This document shows positions 18,754 through 29,678 of a stretch of 64,000 nt of DNA, piece after piece. Location of the stretch: NCBI RefSeq assembly GCF_012927485.1, contig NZ_JABBPC010000018.1, positions 36,648 to 100,647 on the forward strand, written 5' to 3'. The DNA is from Polaromonas sp. Lineage in GTDB: Bacteria > Pseudomonadota > Gammaproteobacteria > Burkholderiales > Burkholderiaceae_C. The translations under genes were made by a program, and so were the position numbers. The stretch's first letter is position 1; every line of letters starts with the position of its first letter. The notes under the pieces are model-generated. The model made no database searches. It was not told where the DNA came from and worked only from the letters and a program-made list of their open reading frames with translations.

Positions 18754-19503
18754 GTGGCGGTTAAACGCATCAGTGACGAGCCCGCTTATGTGTTGCACCG
18801 CTACGACTGGAGCGAGTCCAGCCTGATCCTGGAGGTTTTCACCCGCCAGTACGGGCGGCTGGCGCTGGTTGCACGAGGCGCAAAAAAGCCCAGCTCCCGT
18901 TTCCGTCCGATTTTGCTGCCCCTGCAGCCTCTGCATGTTGCTTTTGGCGGGGATGCTGAAATCCGCACCCTCAAAAGTGCTGAATGGCAAGGTGGCCATG
19001 TCATGCCTACGGGCGACGCCCTGTTGTCGGGCTACTATGTCAATGAATTGCTGATGCGCCTGCTGGCCCGCGATGACCCGCATCCAGCCCTTTTCGACAG
19101 CTATTCCGCCACGGTCCAACTGCTTGCCAGTCAGAGCATCGACACGCTGCAGCTGGCGCTGCGGGCGTTTGAACTGCGCTTGCTGCGCGACATCGGCCTC
19201 TTGCCCATGCTGGATGCTGAAACCGCGACGCTGGGCCGTCTAGAAAGCCACACCCGCTATGTATTGGTGCCGGAGGCTGGTCTTAGACAGGCGCACGACG
19301 ACGACCGTGCCAGCCTGCCGGGGGAGCAATGGGAGTCACTTCAGCGGGCGCTGGACAATGACGCCCCGTTTTCCGACACTGTTCGAGCCTGTATTCCCAG
19401 CCTTGGTGAACTTAAAATCCAGCTTCGCGCGTTGCTGCACTACCATTGCGGTGTGAAGGTTTTAAAAACTCGGCAAATGATGATGGATCTGCAAGCTCTC
19501 TAA
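18754..19503 (+). CDS. recO: DNA repair protein RecO
   Basis: A 249-residue RecF-pathway protein that with RecR loads RecA on SSB-coated single strands. The N-terminal OB-fold begins [26 protein letters not shown] and is followed by [20 protein letters not shown], both conserved in RecO. The start is a GTG at 18754, eight bases after GAGG. A 177-base gap separates it from era and holds no recognised gene. Confidence 0.93.
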   Translation: MAVKRISDEPAYVLHRYDWSESSLILEVFTRQYGRLALVARGAKKPSSRFRPILLPLQPLHVAFGGDAEIRTLKSAEWQGGHVMPTGDALLSGYYVNELLMRLLARDDPHPALFDSYSATVQLLASQSIDTLQLALRAFELRLLRDIGLLPMLDAETATLGRLESHTRYVLVPEAGLRQAHDDDRASLPGEQWESLQRALDNDAPFSDTVRACIPSLGELKIQLRALLHYHCGVKVLKTRQMMMDLQAL

Positions 19504-19517
19504 CAATCAATATCGCC

Positions 19518-20360
19518 ATGACAACCTTTTCTCCATCCGCGCCTAAGGCTGCTCCCGAGGTCAATCACAAGACGGTCCTGTCGGTCAACGTGAATAAAGT
19601 AGCATTGCTTCGCAATACGCGGCACCTCGACATCCCGAGCGTCACGCGAGCCGCCGAGTTGTGTCTGCAGGCCGGCGCGCACGGTATTACGGTGCATCCG
19701 CGACCCGACGAGCGTCATATTCGTCCCGCCGATGTGTACGAAATCGCCGCGCTGATGAAAGACTGGCCTCACTGCGAATTCAATATTGAAGGTAATCCGT
19801 TCCAGAATCTGATGCACTTTGTGCGGGACCTATCAGCCCGAGGCTTGCCGCTGCATCAATGCACCTTTGTGCCGGATAGCGAGGATCAGTTCACCAGTGA
19901 CCATGGCTGGAACTTTCCAGACGACGCAGAGCGTCTCAAACCCCTTATTGAGCAGGCGCACGCGCGGGGAGTGCGGGTGAGCCTTTTCATGGATCCAGTC
20001 TCTGAAGCAATGGCCGCAGCAAAAGCTGTGGGCGCCGACCGGGTTGAGTTCTATACCGCTTCCTACGCGCATCCCGGGTCAGCGGCCGAAAAAAAAGGTG
20101 TTTTAAGCCGTTTCGTCCTTGCCGGAAAAGCCGCAGCAGTTATGAATTTAGGGGTGAATGCCGGTCATGACTTAAACCGTGACAACCTTACGGCCTTCCT
20201 GCGGGCAATGCCTGGCGTGAGGGAGGTATCCATCGGTCACGCGCTGATCGCCGATGCGCTGGAGCTGGGTTACAGTGCTGCGGTCAAAGATTACCTGCGA
20301 TGCATTGACGAGGCTTTTATTAAGGTTCTTCCTGCTACCCCCGTCTCAGTTGCCCGATGA
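19518..20360 (+). CDS. pdxJ: Pyridoxine 5'-phosphate synthase
   Basis: A 280-residue TIM-barrel enzyme that condenses 3-amino-2-oxopropyl phosphate with 1-deoxyxylulose 5-phosphate to make pyridoxine 5'-phosphate. Conserved blocks are [15 protein letters not shown] near the N-terminus, [14 protein letters not shown], and the C-terminal [12 protein letters not shown] and [13 protein letters not shown]. The start is the ATG at 19518; the frame runs further upstream into recO. The N-terminal 20 residues extend slightly beyond the usual family start. It overlaps acpS by 4 bases, the classical pdxJ-acpS pair. Confidence 0.97.
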   Translation: MTTFSPSAPKAAPEVNHKTVLSVNVNKVALLRNTRHLDIPSVTRAAELCLQAGAHGITVHPRPDERHIRPADVYEIAALMKDWPHCEFNIEGNPFQNLMHFVRDLSARGLPLHQCTFVPDSEDQFTSDHGWNFPDDAERLKPLIEQAHARGVRVSLFMDPVSEAMAAAKAVGADRVEFYTASYAHPGSAAEKKGVLSRFVLAGKAAAVMNLGVNAGHDLNRDNLTAFLRAMPGVREVSIGHALIADALELGYSAAVKDYLRCIDEAFIKVLPATPVSVAR

Positions 20361-20761
20361 TCTACGGCATTGGGACTGACATTTGCGATGTGCGCCGTAT
20401 TCGAGCGAGTTTTGAACGCCATGGCGAGCGGTTTGCCCGCAAGATCCTCAGCGATGGCGAACTCGACACTTGGAAGGCCCGTGGTACGCGCTGGCCGGAC
20501 CGGGGCGTCAGTTACCTTGCTACGCGCTTTTCCGCGAAGGAAGCCTTCAGCAAAGCCATTGGCCTGGGAATGCGTCTTCCCATGACTTGGCGCCACTGCG
20601 AAATTGCCAATGCGGCAGCCGGACGGCCCGAGATAGTGTTGCACGGCACGTTGAAGGCCTGGTTTGAGGCGCGCCATCTCACTGCCTTTGTCACCGTGAC
20701 CGACGAAACCGATTACGCCGCCAGTTTTGTGGTGGTAGAACGCGGCCGGTTTCCAGGCTAA
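20357..20761 (+). CDS. acpS: Holo-[acyl-carrier-protein] synthase
   Basis: A 134-residue enzyme that transfers 4'-phosphopantetheine from CoA to Ser37 of the acyl carrier protein encoded at 6728-6967. The magnesium ligands are visible as Asp8 in [13 protein letters not shown] and Glu62 in [13 protein letters not shown]. It overlaps pdxJ by 4 bases and is followed after 19 bases by nagZ. Confidence 0.96.
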   Translation: MIYGIGTDICDVRRIRASFERHGERFARKILSDGELDTWKARGTRWPDRGVSYLATRFSAKEAFSKAIGLGMRLPMTWRHCEIANAAAGRPEIVLHGTLKAWFEARHLTAFVTVTDETDYAASFVVVERGRFPG

Positions 20762-20780
20762 GACTCCCACTCTGTAAACC

Positions 20781-21851
20781 ATGACTTCACTCGTTTCTGA
20801 ACACGCCCCTCTCATCATTGACATTGCCGGCCTGTCGCTTAGCAAAGCCGATCGCCGTCGACTCAAGCATCCGCTCACCGGCGGCGTCATATTGTTTGGC
20901 CGCAACTGGAAAGACCGCCAGCAGCTCGTTGACCTCTGCGCTGAAATCAAAAGCGTGCGCGAAGAGCTGCTAATCTGTGTTGACCACGAAGGCGGCCGCG
21001 TACAGCGCTTTCGTACCGATGGTTTTACCCATTTGCCGCCGATGCGCGCGTTGGGCGATTGCTGGATAAAAGATCAGCTCGCGGCCACCAATGCGGCCAC
21101 TGCCAGTGGCTACGTGCTGGGGGCTGAGCTGCGGGCCTGCGGTGTGGATTTGAGCTTCACGCCGGTGCTCGATTTGGACTATGGGGAAAGCGGCGTCATC
21201 GGCGACCGCGCCTTTGGGCGTGATCCGCGGGTGGTCAGTTTGCTGGCCAAAAGTTTGATGCATGGGATGCTGCAAAGCGGCATGTCCAATTGTGGCAAAC
21301 ACTTTCCCGGTCATGGTTTTGTGAAAGCGGATTCGCACACCGACATTCCGATTGATAAACGCAGCCTAAAGGCGATTCTGGCAGATGACGCCGCGCCTTA
21401 TGAATGGCTTAACACGACGCTCACCGGCGTGATGCCCGCGCATGTTATTTATCCCAAAGTGGATCCGCGACCTGCCGGATTTTCGAGCAAGTGGCTTAAC
21501 TTTATTCTGCGCAGTCAGCTCGGCTTTGGTGGCGCGATTTTTAGCGATGACCTGAGCATGGCGGGTGCGCGCATGATAGACGGTCACGATGTGAGTTACA
21601 CCCAGGCGGCAGTCACTGCGCTCAATGCTGGCTGCGACATGGTAGTGCTGTGCAATCAATCGGTGGGTGAAGGCAAACCGTTAGACGAAATACTCGAAGG
21701 CTTGGCCGAGGCTCTTCTAAAGGGCCAATGGGAGGCTATGGAGGCTAGCGAACTGCGCCGGCGGGCATTGTTACCGCAAAGCAGGGCGCTCGCTTGGGAT
21801 GCCCTGATGGTTCAGCCCGCATACATGCATGCGCTTGGCCTTCTACCGTAA
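20781..21851 (+). CDS. nagZ: Beta-N-acetylhexosaminidase NagZ
   Basis: A 356-residue cytoplasmic glycoside hydrolase of family 3 that removes GlcNAc from anhydro-muropeptides during cell-wall recycling, producing signals that in many species induce AmpC. The substrate-binding DHEGGRVQR is at 68-76, the catalytic His loop KHFPGHG at 173-179, and the nucleophile Asp in FSDDLSMAGA (Asp256 or 257). It is the last gene of the plus-strand run and converges with the YgjP-type gene across a 25-base gap. Confidence 0.95.
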   Translation: MTSLVSEHAPLIIDIAGLSLSKADRRRLKHPLTGGVILFGRNWKDRQQLVDLCAEIKSVREELLICVDHEGGRVQRFRTDGFTHLPPMRALGDCWIKDQLAATNAATASGYVLGAELRACGVDLSFTPVLDLDYGESGVIGDRAFGRDPRVVSLLAKSLMHGMLQSGMSNCGKHFPGHGFVKADSHTDIPIDKRSLKAILADDAAPYEWLNTTLTGVMPAHVIYPKVDPRPAGFSSKWLNFILRSQLGFGGAIFSDDLSMAGARMIDGHDVSYTQAAVTALNAGCDMVVLCNQSVGEGKPLDEILEGLAEALLKGQWEAMEASELRRRALLPQSRALAWDALMVQPAYMHALGLLP

Positions 21852-21876
21852 CCGCCGCATTCCTGAATCGCGCTGA

Positions 21877-22395
21877 TCAGCCCGAAGAGGCATTGGCAGG
21901 CCAAGCCAGTTTGCCGGCGGCGTCGATGTGAGTCAGGTAAACCCGCAGGTCGAATTCATACTGATGGTAGCGTGGCTCCATGTGAGTGCAGAGCTGGTAA
22001 AACGCTTTGTCGTGCCCCTTTTCCTTGATATGAGCCAGTTCGTGCACTGTAATCATCCGCAGGAATTCCACCGGTACTTCCTTGAACAGCGTCGCCACGC
22101 GAATCTCCCGCTTGGCCTTGAGCTTGTGACCCTGAACGCGAGACACGGTCGTGTGCGTCCCCAGCGCGTGAGAAATGACGTGGAGCTTGCTGTCAAACGT
22201 CACTTTGGAGAGCGGCTCGGCGTTGCGTAGGAAATCGCCTTTCAGCGCCATGACGTAATCGTACAAAGCCTTATCGGTTCGTACCCCGTGGGCATGACGG
22301 TATTTATTGAGCAGCATATTGCCCAGCCGCCCCTGCGCCAGCAGCTGTTGCACCTGTGTCTGGAGATTTTCGGGATACCCGGCAAGGTATTTCAT
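21877..22395 (-). CDS. YgjP/WSS1-like metallopeptidase (DUF45)
   Basis: A 172-residue protein that matches E. coli YgjP closely, as I recall it: YLAGYPENL near the start, TDKALYDYV, SRVQGHKLKAKREIRVATLF, and the zinc motif VHELAHIKEKGHDKAFYQLC. HExxH plus the distal His define the DUF45 metallopeptidase fold related to WSS1/SprT. The exact substrate is unknown. I chose the ATG at 22395 because homologues begin there; an ATG at 22407 and a TTG at 22422 are also in frame. Confidence 0.88.
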   Translation of the reverse strand: MKYLAGYPENLQTQVQQLLAQGRLGNMLLNKYRHAHGVRTDKALYDYVMALKGDFLRNAEPLSKVTFDSKLHVISHALGTHTTVSRVQGHKLKAKREIRVATLFKEVPVEFLRMITVHELAHIKEKGHDKAFYQLCTHMEPRYHQYEFDLRVYLTHIDAAGKLAWPANASSG

Positions 22396-22481
22396 TGAAA
22401 AAGGCATCAGTTTAGCTATCAAATGAATAGCTCATGTGGCTTTAGCGACCGCGCTAAGGGAGTAAATGACCAAGAAGCTTC

Positions 22482-24047
22482 TCAAACTTCGCGCCGGAGT
22501 GCCGGAAACAGAATCACATCCCGGATGCTGGGGCTGTCAGTCAGCAACATCATCAGGCGGTCTATGCCTATCCCGCAGCCCCCGGTTGGCGGCATACCGT
22601 ACTCCAGCGCACGGATGAAGTCGTGGTCGTAGAACATGGCTTCGTCATCACCGCCGTCCTTGGCCGCCACCTGAGCATTGAAGCGTGCGGCTTGTTCTTC
22701 GGCGTCGTTCAGCTCGCTGAACCCATTGCCGAATTCGCGGCCGGTGATGTAAAGCTCAAAGCGTTCGGTCACGCCAGGATTGGTGTCGCTGGCGCGGGCG
22801 AGTGGCGAAATTTCAACTGGGTGTTCGCAGATAAAGGTAGGTTGCCAGAGTTTTTCTTCAACGGTTTCTTCAAAATACAGCACTTGCAAACTTGCAAGGG
22901 AACGAGCCTGCAGGCGGTTTTTCGCTTCGGTCAAACCCAGCTTTTTCAACGCGTCGATCAGCCATCCCGCGTCGTCCACATGGTCTCCGGCTTCGGTATG
23001 TTTGAGGATGGCCTCGCGGATGGTGATGCGCTCAAAGGGCTGACTCAAGTCAACCGCTTTGCCGCCATAGGTCATTTGCAATGATCCAACCACCTTTTGT
23101 GCCGCGTCCCGAACCAGTGCTTCGGTAAATGTCATCAAATCGGCGTAGTTCCACCATGCCGCGTAGAACTCCATCATGGTGAACTCCGGGTTGTGGCGAA
23201 CGCTGATGCCCTCGTTGCGGTAGCTGCGGTTGATTTCAAATACCCGTTCAAAGCCGCCCACGATCAGACGCTTGAGGTAGAGTTCGGGCGCGATGCGCAA
23301 GAACATTTCCTGGTCCAGCGCGTTGTGGTGGGTTTTGAATGGTTTGGCATTGGCACCGCCCGGAATCGGGTGGAGCATGGGGGTTTCCACTTCAAGAAAA
23401 TCATGGGCGACCATGAACTCACGAATTCCGCTCACAGCCTTGCTGCGTGCCATAAAACGCTTGCGTGCTGCTTCGTCCATGATGAGGTCTACATAGCGCT
23501 GACGGTATTTGACTTCCTGATCCGCCATGCCATGAAATTTGTCGGGCAGGGGCCGAAGGCTTTTGGTCACCAGCCGAATCCTGTCGGCGTGAATGGACAG
23601 CTCGCCCGTTTTGGTTTTGAACAGCGTGCCCGCCGCCGACACGATGTCGCCCAAGTCCCAGTGCTTGAAGGCTGCGTGAACGTCTTCGCCTACCCCGTCA
23701 TTGTTGATGTAAACCTGAATCCGTCCGCCGGACGGGCCAAACGAGGCGTCTTGCAAAGTTGCAAAGCTGGCTTTTCCCATCACGCGCTTGAGCATCATCC
23801 GCCCCGCGACGTGAACCTTGACCGCCAGCGACTCCAGTTCGTCCTTGCTTTTGCTGTCATATTGCGCGAATAGCGCTTCGGCCCGGTGTTCAGGCTTGAC
23901 GTCGTTGGGGAAAGCGACGCCTTTACCGTCGGCCTCGTTTTGGCGGAGTAGTTTGAGCTTTTCGCGGCGTTCGATGATCAACCGGTTTTCATCCTGTGGA
24001 GCGGGGGCAGCGCTGGCTGCTGGGAGGGCGTTTAGTGGGGTGGACAT
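22482..24047 (-). CDS. lysS: Lysyl-tRNA synthetase (class II)
   Basis: A 521-residue class II aminoacyl-tRNA synthetase with an N-terminal anticodon-binding OB-fold (about residues 75-180) and a catalytic domain. Motif 2 is seen in [20 protein letters not shown] and motif 3 in [14 protein letters not shown], both characteristic of LysS. The first 30 residues, rich in Ala and Pro, extend the usual N-terminus. It is a single gene with 86 and 171 bases free on its two sides. Confidence 0.97.
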   Translation of the reverse strand: MSTPLNALPAASAAPAPQDENRLIIERREKLKLLRQNEADGKGVAFPNDVKPEHRAEALFAQYDSKSKDELESLAVKVHVAGRMMLKRVMGKASFATLQDASFGPSGGRIQVYINNDGVGEDVHAAFKHWDLGDIVSAAGTLFKTKTGELSIHADRIRLVTKSLRPLPDKFHGMADQEVKYRQRYVDLIMDEAARKRFMARSKAVSGIREFMVAHDFLEVETPMLHPIPGGANAKPFKTHHNALDQEMFLRIAPELYLKRLIVGGFERVFEINRSYRNEGISVRHNPEFTMMEFYAAWWNYADLMTFTEALVRDAAQKVVGSLQMTYGGKAVDLSQPFERITIREAILKHTEAGDHVDDAGWLIDALKKLGLTEAKNRLQARSLASLQVLYFEETVEEKLWQPTFICEHPVEISPLARASDTNPGVTERFELYITGREFGNGFSELNDAEEQAARFNAQVAAKDGGDDEAMFYDHDFIRALEYGMPPTGGCGIGIDRLMMLLTDSPSIRDVILFPALRREV

Positions 24048-24077
24048 AAGGTCGGTATTCCGGAAAGAGGTCGAGAA

Positions 24078-24096
24078 AGAGGGCGATGCGCCCTCT
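24078..24096 (-). terminator. Hairpin between the LON-domain gene and lysS
   Basis: AGAGGGCG (24078-24085) pairs perfectly with CGCCCTCT (24089-24096) around a 3-base loop. It is downstream of the LON-domain gene on the minus strand, but only a mixed pyrimidine run follows, so it is a stable stem with uncertain terminator activity. Confidence 0.35.
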
Positions 24097-24218
24097 GCAA
24101 AAAGGGGGCTGAAAAACGCAGAACCTCTAATTTTAAGTTTTTCAGCGGCTGTTTTTTCCGCAGCGTGCTCAGGACGGCGTATTTACTCGGCCATACGGCG
24201 CAAACATTCGCCCAAAAT

Positions 24219-24884
24219 TCAGAACGAAATACCGGTTCGTTCCAAAATATCGCCGACCAGCTCGAGTCTTAGCAACGGGTTATCCAGCATCATTAGCCTT
24301 TGTCGTAGCTCTAGCGGCATCGGCAGCAATTCACACCAGCGATTGGCGACCCAGCCGCAGTCATCCAGCGTGTACGGCGGCAATAGCGGCATTTGGGCAG
24401 CGGGAACGCCACGCTCTTTCAGGCTAGCGATCAATTTGGCAAGTGCCGAGGCGGTACTCTGCAAATCGTCGGGAATCCGGACGGACTGATCGTCCATCAG
24501 CCGGGTGACATCGGCGATCCAAAGACCATGTTTGAGTTTTTCCCGTCTGAAAATTTCAAACCGGTGAGTCCCCACGCAGTTGATCACCATCAGGCCAGGC
24601 TGGGATATCGAAAAATCGGTGATCGTTGCCAGGGTGCCCACGTTGCTGAAGGCCTCGGGCGCAAAATCACCTGCGGCGCGGTTGGGCGCCGTATGGTTGG
24701 GTCGGCGTACCTCCGAACCCTCAGTGAGCGAGACGATACCAAAAGGCGCTCCGGCCTTATGGCATTTGCCGATCATGTCGAGGTAGCGGACTTCAAAAAT
24801 TCGCAGCGGTAGCAAACCGCCAGGATACAGAACGGTGTCTAGCGGAAACAGCGGGAGGGAGATCAGTGTCAGGTCGTCGGACAT
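24219..24884 (-). CDS. LON substrate-binding-domain protein (no protease domain)
   Basis: A 221-residue protein that begins with the LON N-terminal motif SLPLFPLDTVLYPGGLLPLRIFE and keeps the IGKCHKAGAPFGIV and VGTHRFEI blocks. It has neither the AAA+ ATPase nor the Ser/Lys protease part of Lon. Stand-alone LON-domain proteins of this size are common in proteobacteria, with unclear function, perhaps protein binding. The start at the ATG at 24884 follows family length; an ATG at 24914 is an alternative. Confidence 0.85.
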   Translation of the reverse strand: MSDDLTLISLPLFPLDTVLYPGGLLPLRIFEVRYLDMIGKCHKAGAPFGIVSLTEGSEVRRPNHTAPNRAAGDFAPEAFSNVGTLATITDFSISQPGLMVINCVGTHRFEIFRREKLKHGLWIADVTRLMDDQSVRIPDDLQSTASALAKLIASLKERGVPAAQMPLLPPYTLDDCGWVANRWCELLPMPLELRQRLMMLDNPLLRLELVGDILERTGISF

Positions 24885-25015
24885 GGCGTCGTGCTTCAAA
24901 TTGTGATCACCCATATCATCCCACGCTCCCTTGGAGTTACTTCTCTTCTGCACTCAAACACGCTAGGCCCAAAGGGACTATCCGATCGGCAGAAGAGCAG
25001 CGACGATACTTTCTT

Positions 25016-25888
25016 TTAGCTCACTGCGTCTGCCGGTTGTTTGAGCAGCATGGCCAGCGAGTTGGCCACCGTCTTGCGCAGTTCCCGGCGATCACAAATG
25101 AAATCAATGGCGCCTGTCGTTTGAAGGAATTCTGCGCGCTGAAACCCCTCGGGGAGGGTCACCCGCACAGTGGATTCAATGACGCGCGGGCCAGCGAAGC
25201 CTATCAGGGCCTTGGGCTCGGCGATCACGATGTCACCTACAAACGCAAAACCGGCACTGACGCCCCCCATGGTCGGATCGGTCAGCACGCTGATGTAAGG
25301 CAGATCTTTTTTGGCCAAGCGAGTTAGCGCCGCATTGGTTTTGGCCATCTGCATCAGGCTCAAGATACCCTCTTGCATACGCGCGCCCCCGGTGGCTGTG
25401 AAGCAGATAAACGGTACCTTTTGCTCGATGGCTGCATGCACACCCCTGACAAAGCGCTCGCCCACCACGCTCCCCATGCTGCCACCCATGAAGTCAAATT
25501 CAAAACAGGCGACCACGACGGCAATGCTGTGTACAGCACCGCCCATCACGACCAGCGCATCGGTTTCGCCAGTGTTCTCCATGGCCTCCTTGAGGCGCTC
25601 GGGGTATTTTCGGCTGTCCTTGAACTTAAGGGCATCCACCGGGAGCACTTCCTGCCCTAGTTCGTAGCGGCCTTCGGCGTCGAGGAAGGCGTCCAACCGG
25701 GCTCGTGCGCCGATACGGTGGTGGTGGCTGCACTGCGGGCAGACGTTCTGGTTTTTTTCCAGATCGGTCTTGTACAGCACGGCCTCGCAACTCGGACACT
25801 TGATCCACAAACCTTCAGGCACACTGCGGCGCTCGGTCGGGTTGGTGGGATTGATTTTTGGCGGAAGGAGTTTTTCTAACCAAGACAT
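25016..25888 (-). CDS. accD: Acetyl-CoA carboxylase carboxyltransferase subunit beta
   Basis: A 290-residue subunit that with AccA transfers carboxyl groups from biotin to acetyl-CoA, making malonyl-CoA for the fab enzymes at the left of the window. The zinc ribbon is Cys31, Cys34, Cys50 and Cys53 ([10 protein letters not shown]...CPQC), and the carboxyltransferase core contains [18 protein letters not shown]. The ATG at 25888 begins [12 protein letters not shown], the standard N-terminus. It follows trpA by 101 bases, a common trpFBA-accD order. The folC gene that often follows accD is absent here. Confidence 0.97.
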   Translation of the reverse strand: MSWLEKLLPPKINPTNPTERRSVPEGLWIKCPSCEAVLYKTDLEKNQNVCPQCSHHHRIGARARLDAFLDAEGRYELGQEVLPVDALKFKDSRKYPERLKEAMENTGETDALVVMGGAVHSIAVVVACFEFDFMGGSMGSVVGERFVRGVHAAIEQKVPFICFTATGGARMQEGILSLMQMAKTNAALTRLAKKDLPYISVLTDPTMGGVSAGFAFVGDIVIAEPKALIGFAGPRVIESTVRVTLPEGFQRAEFLQTTGAIDFICDRRELRKTVANSLAMLLKQPADAVS

Positions 25889-25989
25889 GGAGGTGGTCCT
25901 TGTGGGGATACGCGCTAGCGAAGCCGCTTTTGCTGCCATCGTTCGCAGCAGAAAAGCACAATTATGCGCTGGCTTTGGCGCACTAAAAA

Positions 25990-26808
25990 TCAGTCCAAAG
26001 CCATTCGAATTTCCTTTAAAAAGTCGCGCGCAACCGCCGCGACTTTTTCCCGAGGCTGTTTCTCGATCAACTGAATGATCTTGCTGCCAATGACCACTGC
26101 GTCAGCGACTTTGCTGATGGCTTTAGCGGTCGCGGCGTCTCGAATGCCAAATCCCACGCCCACAGGTATGCTGACGTGTCGGCGAATGCGCGGAAGCATG
26201 GTTTCCACGGCATGTACATCCAGCGTACCCGCTCCTGTTACGCCTTTTAAAGAAACGTAATACACATAGCCGCTGGCCACTTCTGCCACTTGCGCCATGC
26301 GCGCGTCAGTACTTGTGGGTGCCAGTAAAAAGATCAGATCCATGCCGTGGTCACGCAGCTTGCGGGCAAATTCCACACACTCTTCAGGCGGGTAGTCAAC
26401 GATCAACACGCCATCGACTCCGGCTTGGGCGGCGTCCCGGATGAAAGCGCTTTCGGATTGGCCCGCGCCGTGTTTGATGTCGTAGCGCTCGACCGGATTG
26501 GCGTAGCCCATCAGCACCACGGGGGTTTTATTGTCTTTCGTACGGAAGACTCGCACCATCTCGATAACCTGATCCAGTCCGACACCGAAGGCGAGTGCTT
26601 TGTCTCCGGCTTTCTGGATCACCGGTCCGTCGGCGCTCGGGTCGGAAAAAGGCACGCCCAGCTCGATCACGTCGGCGCCTCCGGCCACCATCCCGTGCAT
26701 CAACTCCGGGGTAATGTCAGCAAACGGAAAGCCTGCGGTAACGTACGGAATGAGCGCCTTGCGGCCTCTACTTTTCAAGCTGGCGAAGGTCGCGGCGATA
26801 CGGCTCAT
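25990..26808 (-). CDS. trpA: Tryptophan synthase alpha chain
   Basis: A 272-residue TIM barrel that cleaves indole-3-glycerol phosphate to indole, which is channelled to TrpB. The catalytic Glu49 ([11 protein letters not shown]) and Asp60 (SADGPVIQ) are in place, as is the loop containing VTGAGTLDV. It overlaps the end of trpB by 4 bases, as expected for subunits of one complex. Confidence 0.97.
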   Translation of the reverse strand: MSRIAATFASLKSRGRKALIPYVTAGFPFADITPELMHGMVAGGADVIELGVPFSDPSADGPVIQKAGDKALAFGVGLDQVIEMVRVFRTKDNKTPVVLMGYANPVERYDIKHGAGQSESAFIRDAAQAGVDGVLIVDYPPEECVEFARKLRDHGMDLIFLLAPTSTDARMAQVAEVASGYVYYVSLKGVTGAGTLDVHAVETMLPRIRRHVSIPVGVGFGIRDAATAKAISKVADAVVIGSKIIQLIEKQPREKVAAVARDFLKEIRMALD

Positions 26809-28070
26809 GAAGGTATCCCGTTGTGCTTGGCACCTTTCACGGCCAAGCCGCGCATGGAAGGTCGGTCATAGAAATCCGCGCCAGACAGGTCTGCCACAGT
26901 GCCGATGTCTTTGTCACCCCGACCTGACAGGTTGACCAGAATGCTTTCGTCGCTGCGCATGGTTTTGGCCAGCTTCATGGCATAGGCAATGGCGTGGGCG
27001 GACTCCAGCGCCGGAATAATGCCTTCGGTACGGCACAGGTAATGGAAAGCTTCCAGTGCTTCGATATCGGTAATGCCAACGTATTCAGCCCGCCCGATGT
27101 CTTTCAGGAAAGCGTGCTCGGGTCCCACACCGGGGTAGTCCAGTCCGGCGCTGATACTGTGGGTTTCTGTGACCTGACCGTCTTCATTCTGCAAAACATA
27201 GGTGCGATTGCCATGCAACACGCCCGGCAAACCGCGCTGAAGCGATGCCGAGTGCTTGCCGCTGTCAAGCCCTTCGCCCGCCGCTTCCACGCCGATCAGT
27301 CGGGTTTTTTCATAGCCGATATAAGGATGAAAAATACCCATGGCATTGCTGCCCCCGCCCACGCAGGCAACCACTGCATCGGGTTGTTTTCCGGCGTTCA
27401 TCTCCGGCATCTGCGTGAGGCACTCGGTGCCAATCACACTCTGAAAATCGCGGACCATCATCGGATAGGGGTGGGGGCCGGCGACAGTACCGATGATATA
27501 AAAGGTGTCGTCCACGTTGGCGACCCAGTCGCGCATGGCTTCATTCAAGGCGTCTTTGAGCGTTTTGCTACCGCTTTCCACGGGCACCACGGTGGCGCCG
27601 AGAAGATTCATACGATAGACATTGGGACTCTGGCGCTTGACGTCTTCGCTGCCCATATAAACCACACATTCAAGTCCGTAGCGCGCGCAAATGGTGGCTG
27701 TGGCGACCCCGTGCTGTCCCGCGCCCGTTTCGGCGATGATGCGTGGCTTGCCCATGCGGCGGGCCAGCATCGCCTGCCCGATGGTGTTGTTGATCTTGTG
27801 CGCGCCGGTGTGGTTGAGGTCTTCGCGTTTGAGGTAAATTTGCGCACCGCCTTGCTCCCGGCTCATGCGTGCTGCGTGGTAAATGGGGGAAGGACGACCC
27901 ACAAAATGCTTCAGTTCATAGTGAAATTCGGCCAGAAATTCCGGATCGTTATGGTATTTTTCGTAAGCCTCTTTTAGCTTATTGATGGCATGGGTCAGTG
28001 TTTCGGAAACGAAACTGCCGCCGTAAATTCCGAAGTGCCCGGCAAGGTCAGGTTGGTGATAGTCGTACAT
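26805..28070 (-). CDS. trpB: Tryptophan synthase beta chain
   Basis: A 421-residue pyridoxal-phosphate enzyme that joins indole with serine to give tryptophan. The cofactor lysine is Lys92 in [10 protein letters not shown], the phosphate-binding loop is GGGSNAMG, and the N-terminus [15 protein letters not shown] is typical. It overlaps trpF upstream by 23 bases and trpA downstream by 4, so the three are one operon. Confidence 0.97.
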   Translation of the reverse strand: MYDYHQPDLAGHFGIYGGSFVSETLTHAINKLKEAYEKYHNDPEFLAEFHYELKHFVGRPSPIYHAARMSREQGGAQIYLKREDLNHTGAHKINNTIGQAMLARRMGKPRIIAETGAGQHGVATATICARYGLECVVYMGSEDVKRQSPNVYRMNLLGATVVPVESGSKTLKDALNEAMRDWVANVDDTFYIIGTVAGPHPYPMMVRDFQSVIGTECLTQMPEMNAGKQPDAVVACVGGGSNAMGIFHPYIGYEKTRLIGVEAAGEGLDSGKHSASLQRGLPGVLHGNRTYVLQNEDGQVTETHSISAGLDYPGVGPEHAFLKDIGRAEYVGITDIEALEAFHYLCRTEGIIPALESAHAIAYAMKLAKTMRSDESILVNLSGRGDKDIGTVADLSGADFYDRPSMRGLAVKGAKHNGIPS

Positions 28071-28857
28071 GGTTATTCACAAGTTGTTCGTCGGCAGCGC
28101 GAACGGCTGCGACAAATTGATTGATTTTGTCGGCGCTCTTGATTCCTTTCGAAATCTCGACGCCTGAGCTCACATCAACAGCCAGCGTTTTACAGCGCGG
28201 CCTGACTTGTAAAATGCCATCGGTCACATTTGCAGGCGTCAACCCACCAGACAAAACGAGGTGAGCATTGACGTTTGGAGGAAGCAGTGACCAATTGAAT
28301 GTTTTTCCGCTGCCGCCATAACCCTCGACATGAGTGTCTAAAAGAATGGCTTGGGCAGCTTTGAAGTCTAATGCATATCTTACGAGATCAAACCGGAACC
28401 CGCTTGCGTTGGGGTTTTCGTCCAGTGGAATGCGTGCGGCTCGTATGAAAGGCCGGCCTACCTGAAGGCAATCTTCTGGTGACTCGTCGCCATGAAATTG
28501 AACCAAAGCCAAAGGAAGATCAGCGCAAGCAGCTATTATTTTTGTAGCGTGCGCATTGACAAATAGAAATACCGGGGTGACAAATGGCGGTAGCCGACGT
28601 GCCAGCTCGGCGGCACGTTTCGCCGAGACATAGCGCGGACTGGGTTCATACAGTACAAACCCAACCGCATCGGCACCCGCTGCCACTGCCGCATCCACGT
28701 CTTCCTCGCGGGTGAGGCCGCAGATTTTGACGCGTGTTCTTAAAGTCTTCACGCTGTTCACTTGGTGCAGGACGCTGCCTTGCAACGGGGTCACCTGATC
28801 TTGGCGCGACTCAGCGGCGCTCAGGTCGGAGTGAAAAGGGTTGTTGGCCGTAGTCAT
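28048..28857 (-). CDS. trpF: Phosphoribosylanthranilate isomerase, N-terminally extended
   Basis: A 269-residue (beta/alpha)8 enzyme that isomerises phosphoribosylanthranilate in tryptophan synthesis. The core begins at [16 protein letters not shown] with the catalytic Cys in KICG, and continues with [12 protein letters not shown] and [11 protein letters not shown]. About 41 residues precede the core, more than usual. The ATG at 28857 overlaps the truA stop by 4 bases, which supports this long form. An ATG at 28866 is also in frame. Confidence 0.93.
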   Translation of the reverse strand: MTTANNPFHSDLSAAESRQDQVTPLQGSVLHQVNSVKTLRTRVKICGLTREEDVDAAVAAGADAVGFVLYEPSPRYVSAKRAAELARRLPPFVTPVFLFVNAHATKIIAACADLPLALVQFHGDESPEDCLQVGRPFIRAARIPLDENPNASGFRFDLVRYALDFKAAQAILLDTHVEGYGGSGKTFNWSLLPPNVNAHLVLSGGLTPANVTDGILQVRPRCKTLAVDVSSGVEISKGIKSADKINQFVAAVRAADEQLVNNHVRLSPT

Positions 28858-29636
28858 GGGAGCCAATCATAGGCTGCAGTGCGCGTCGGCAGGTCGTAGT
28901 GGTCTTCGTAAACTGGACCCAGAAAATACAGGCCGTCGGGTGAGAAGGTGGGGGCGGCCGCATTGCGATTGCGTGCTGCGACCACGTCTGCGAGCCAATC
29001 CGGCGGATAGCTGCCCTGGCCTATTGCCATCAAACACCCCATGATGTTGCGGATCATATGGTGCAAAAAAGCATTGGCCTCAAAATCAAAGCGCCAGTAG
29101 CCTGCGCGCTGAGAAATCTCAATCCGGCTGATGGTTTTGACGGGTGACTTGGCCTGGCACTGCGCGGCCCGGAACGAGCTGAAATCATGCTCGCCCACCA
29201 AATGCGTCAGGGCCTGCCGCATAGCGGCACCATTTAAAGGGCGGTACACCCAGCCAACGCGTCTCGCTTCCACGCTTGGGCGCACTGGCGACTCCAGTAC
29301 AACGTAGGCGTATCGGCGCGCGATGGCGCTGCCGCGAGAGTGGAAATCGTTGGGGACTTGCTGCGCCCATTGCACCGCAATGTCGGGGGGGAGAAAGGTG
29401 TTGGTACCGCGCACCCAGGAGGAGGGTTCTCTCTGCACGGCGGTGTCGAAATGCACCACCTGCATCAGGGCGTGAACGCCTGCGTCCGTGCGTCCGGCGC
29501 ACATGACACGCACTGCCTGGACAGCAAACCCAGCCAAAGCCAGTTCCAGTTTGTCCTGAACAGTATTGCCCGAGCGCTGACTTTGCCAGCCCTCGTAAGT
29601 GCTGCCGCTGTAACTCAGACCAAGCGCAATCCTCAT
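28854..29636 (-). CDS. truA: tRNA pseudouridine(38-40) synthase
   Basis: A 260-residue enzyme that makes pseudouridine at positions 38-40 in the tRNA anticodon arm. The catalytic Asp51 is in CAGRTDAGVHALMQ, and RIALGLSYSGSTYEGWQ is the usual N-terminus, giving the ATG at 29636 over an in-frame codon at 29648. It overlaps trpF by 4 bases. The fimV-truA-trpF order is widespread in Burkholderiales. Confidence 0.96.
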   Translation of the reverse strand: MRIALGLSYSGSTYEGWQSQRSGNTVQDKLELALAGFAVQAVRVMCAGRTDAGVHALMQVVHFDTAVQREPSSWVRGTNTFLPPDIAVQWAQQVPNDFHSRGSAIARRYAYVVLESPVRPSVEARRVGWVYRPLNGAAMRQALTHLVGEHDFSSFRAAQCQAKSPVKTISRIEISQRAGYWRFDFEANAFLHHMIRNIMGCLMAIGQGSYPPDWLADVVAARNRNAAAPTFSPDGLYFLGPVYEDHYDLPTRTAAYDWLP

Positions 29637-29678
29637 GGGAAGCACCACACTGATGACTGCAAGGCGCTCAGGCCCCGT

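Noticed and set aside
22623..23873. Two long plus-strand open frames (153 and 258 codons) over lysS
   Set aside because: They lie entirely antisense to a clear lysyl-tRNA synthetase gene and have no known family.
26994..27977. 327-codon plus-strand open frame over trpB
   Set aside because: Fully antisense to trpB, with His/Gly-rich shadow composition typical of the complement of a GC-rich gene.
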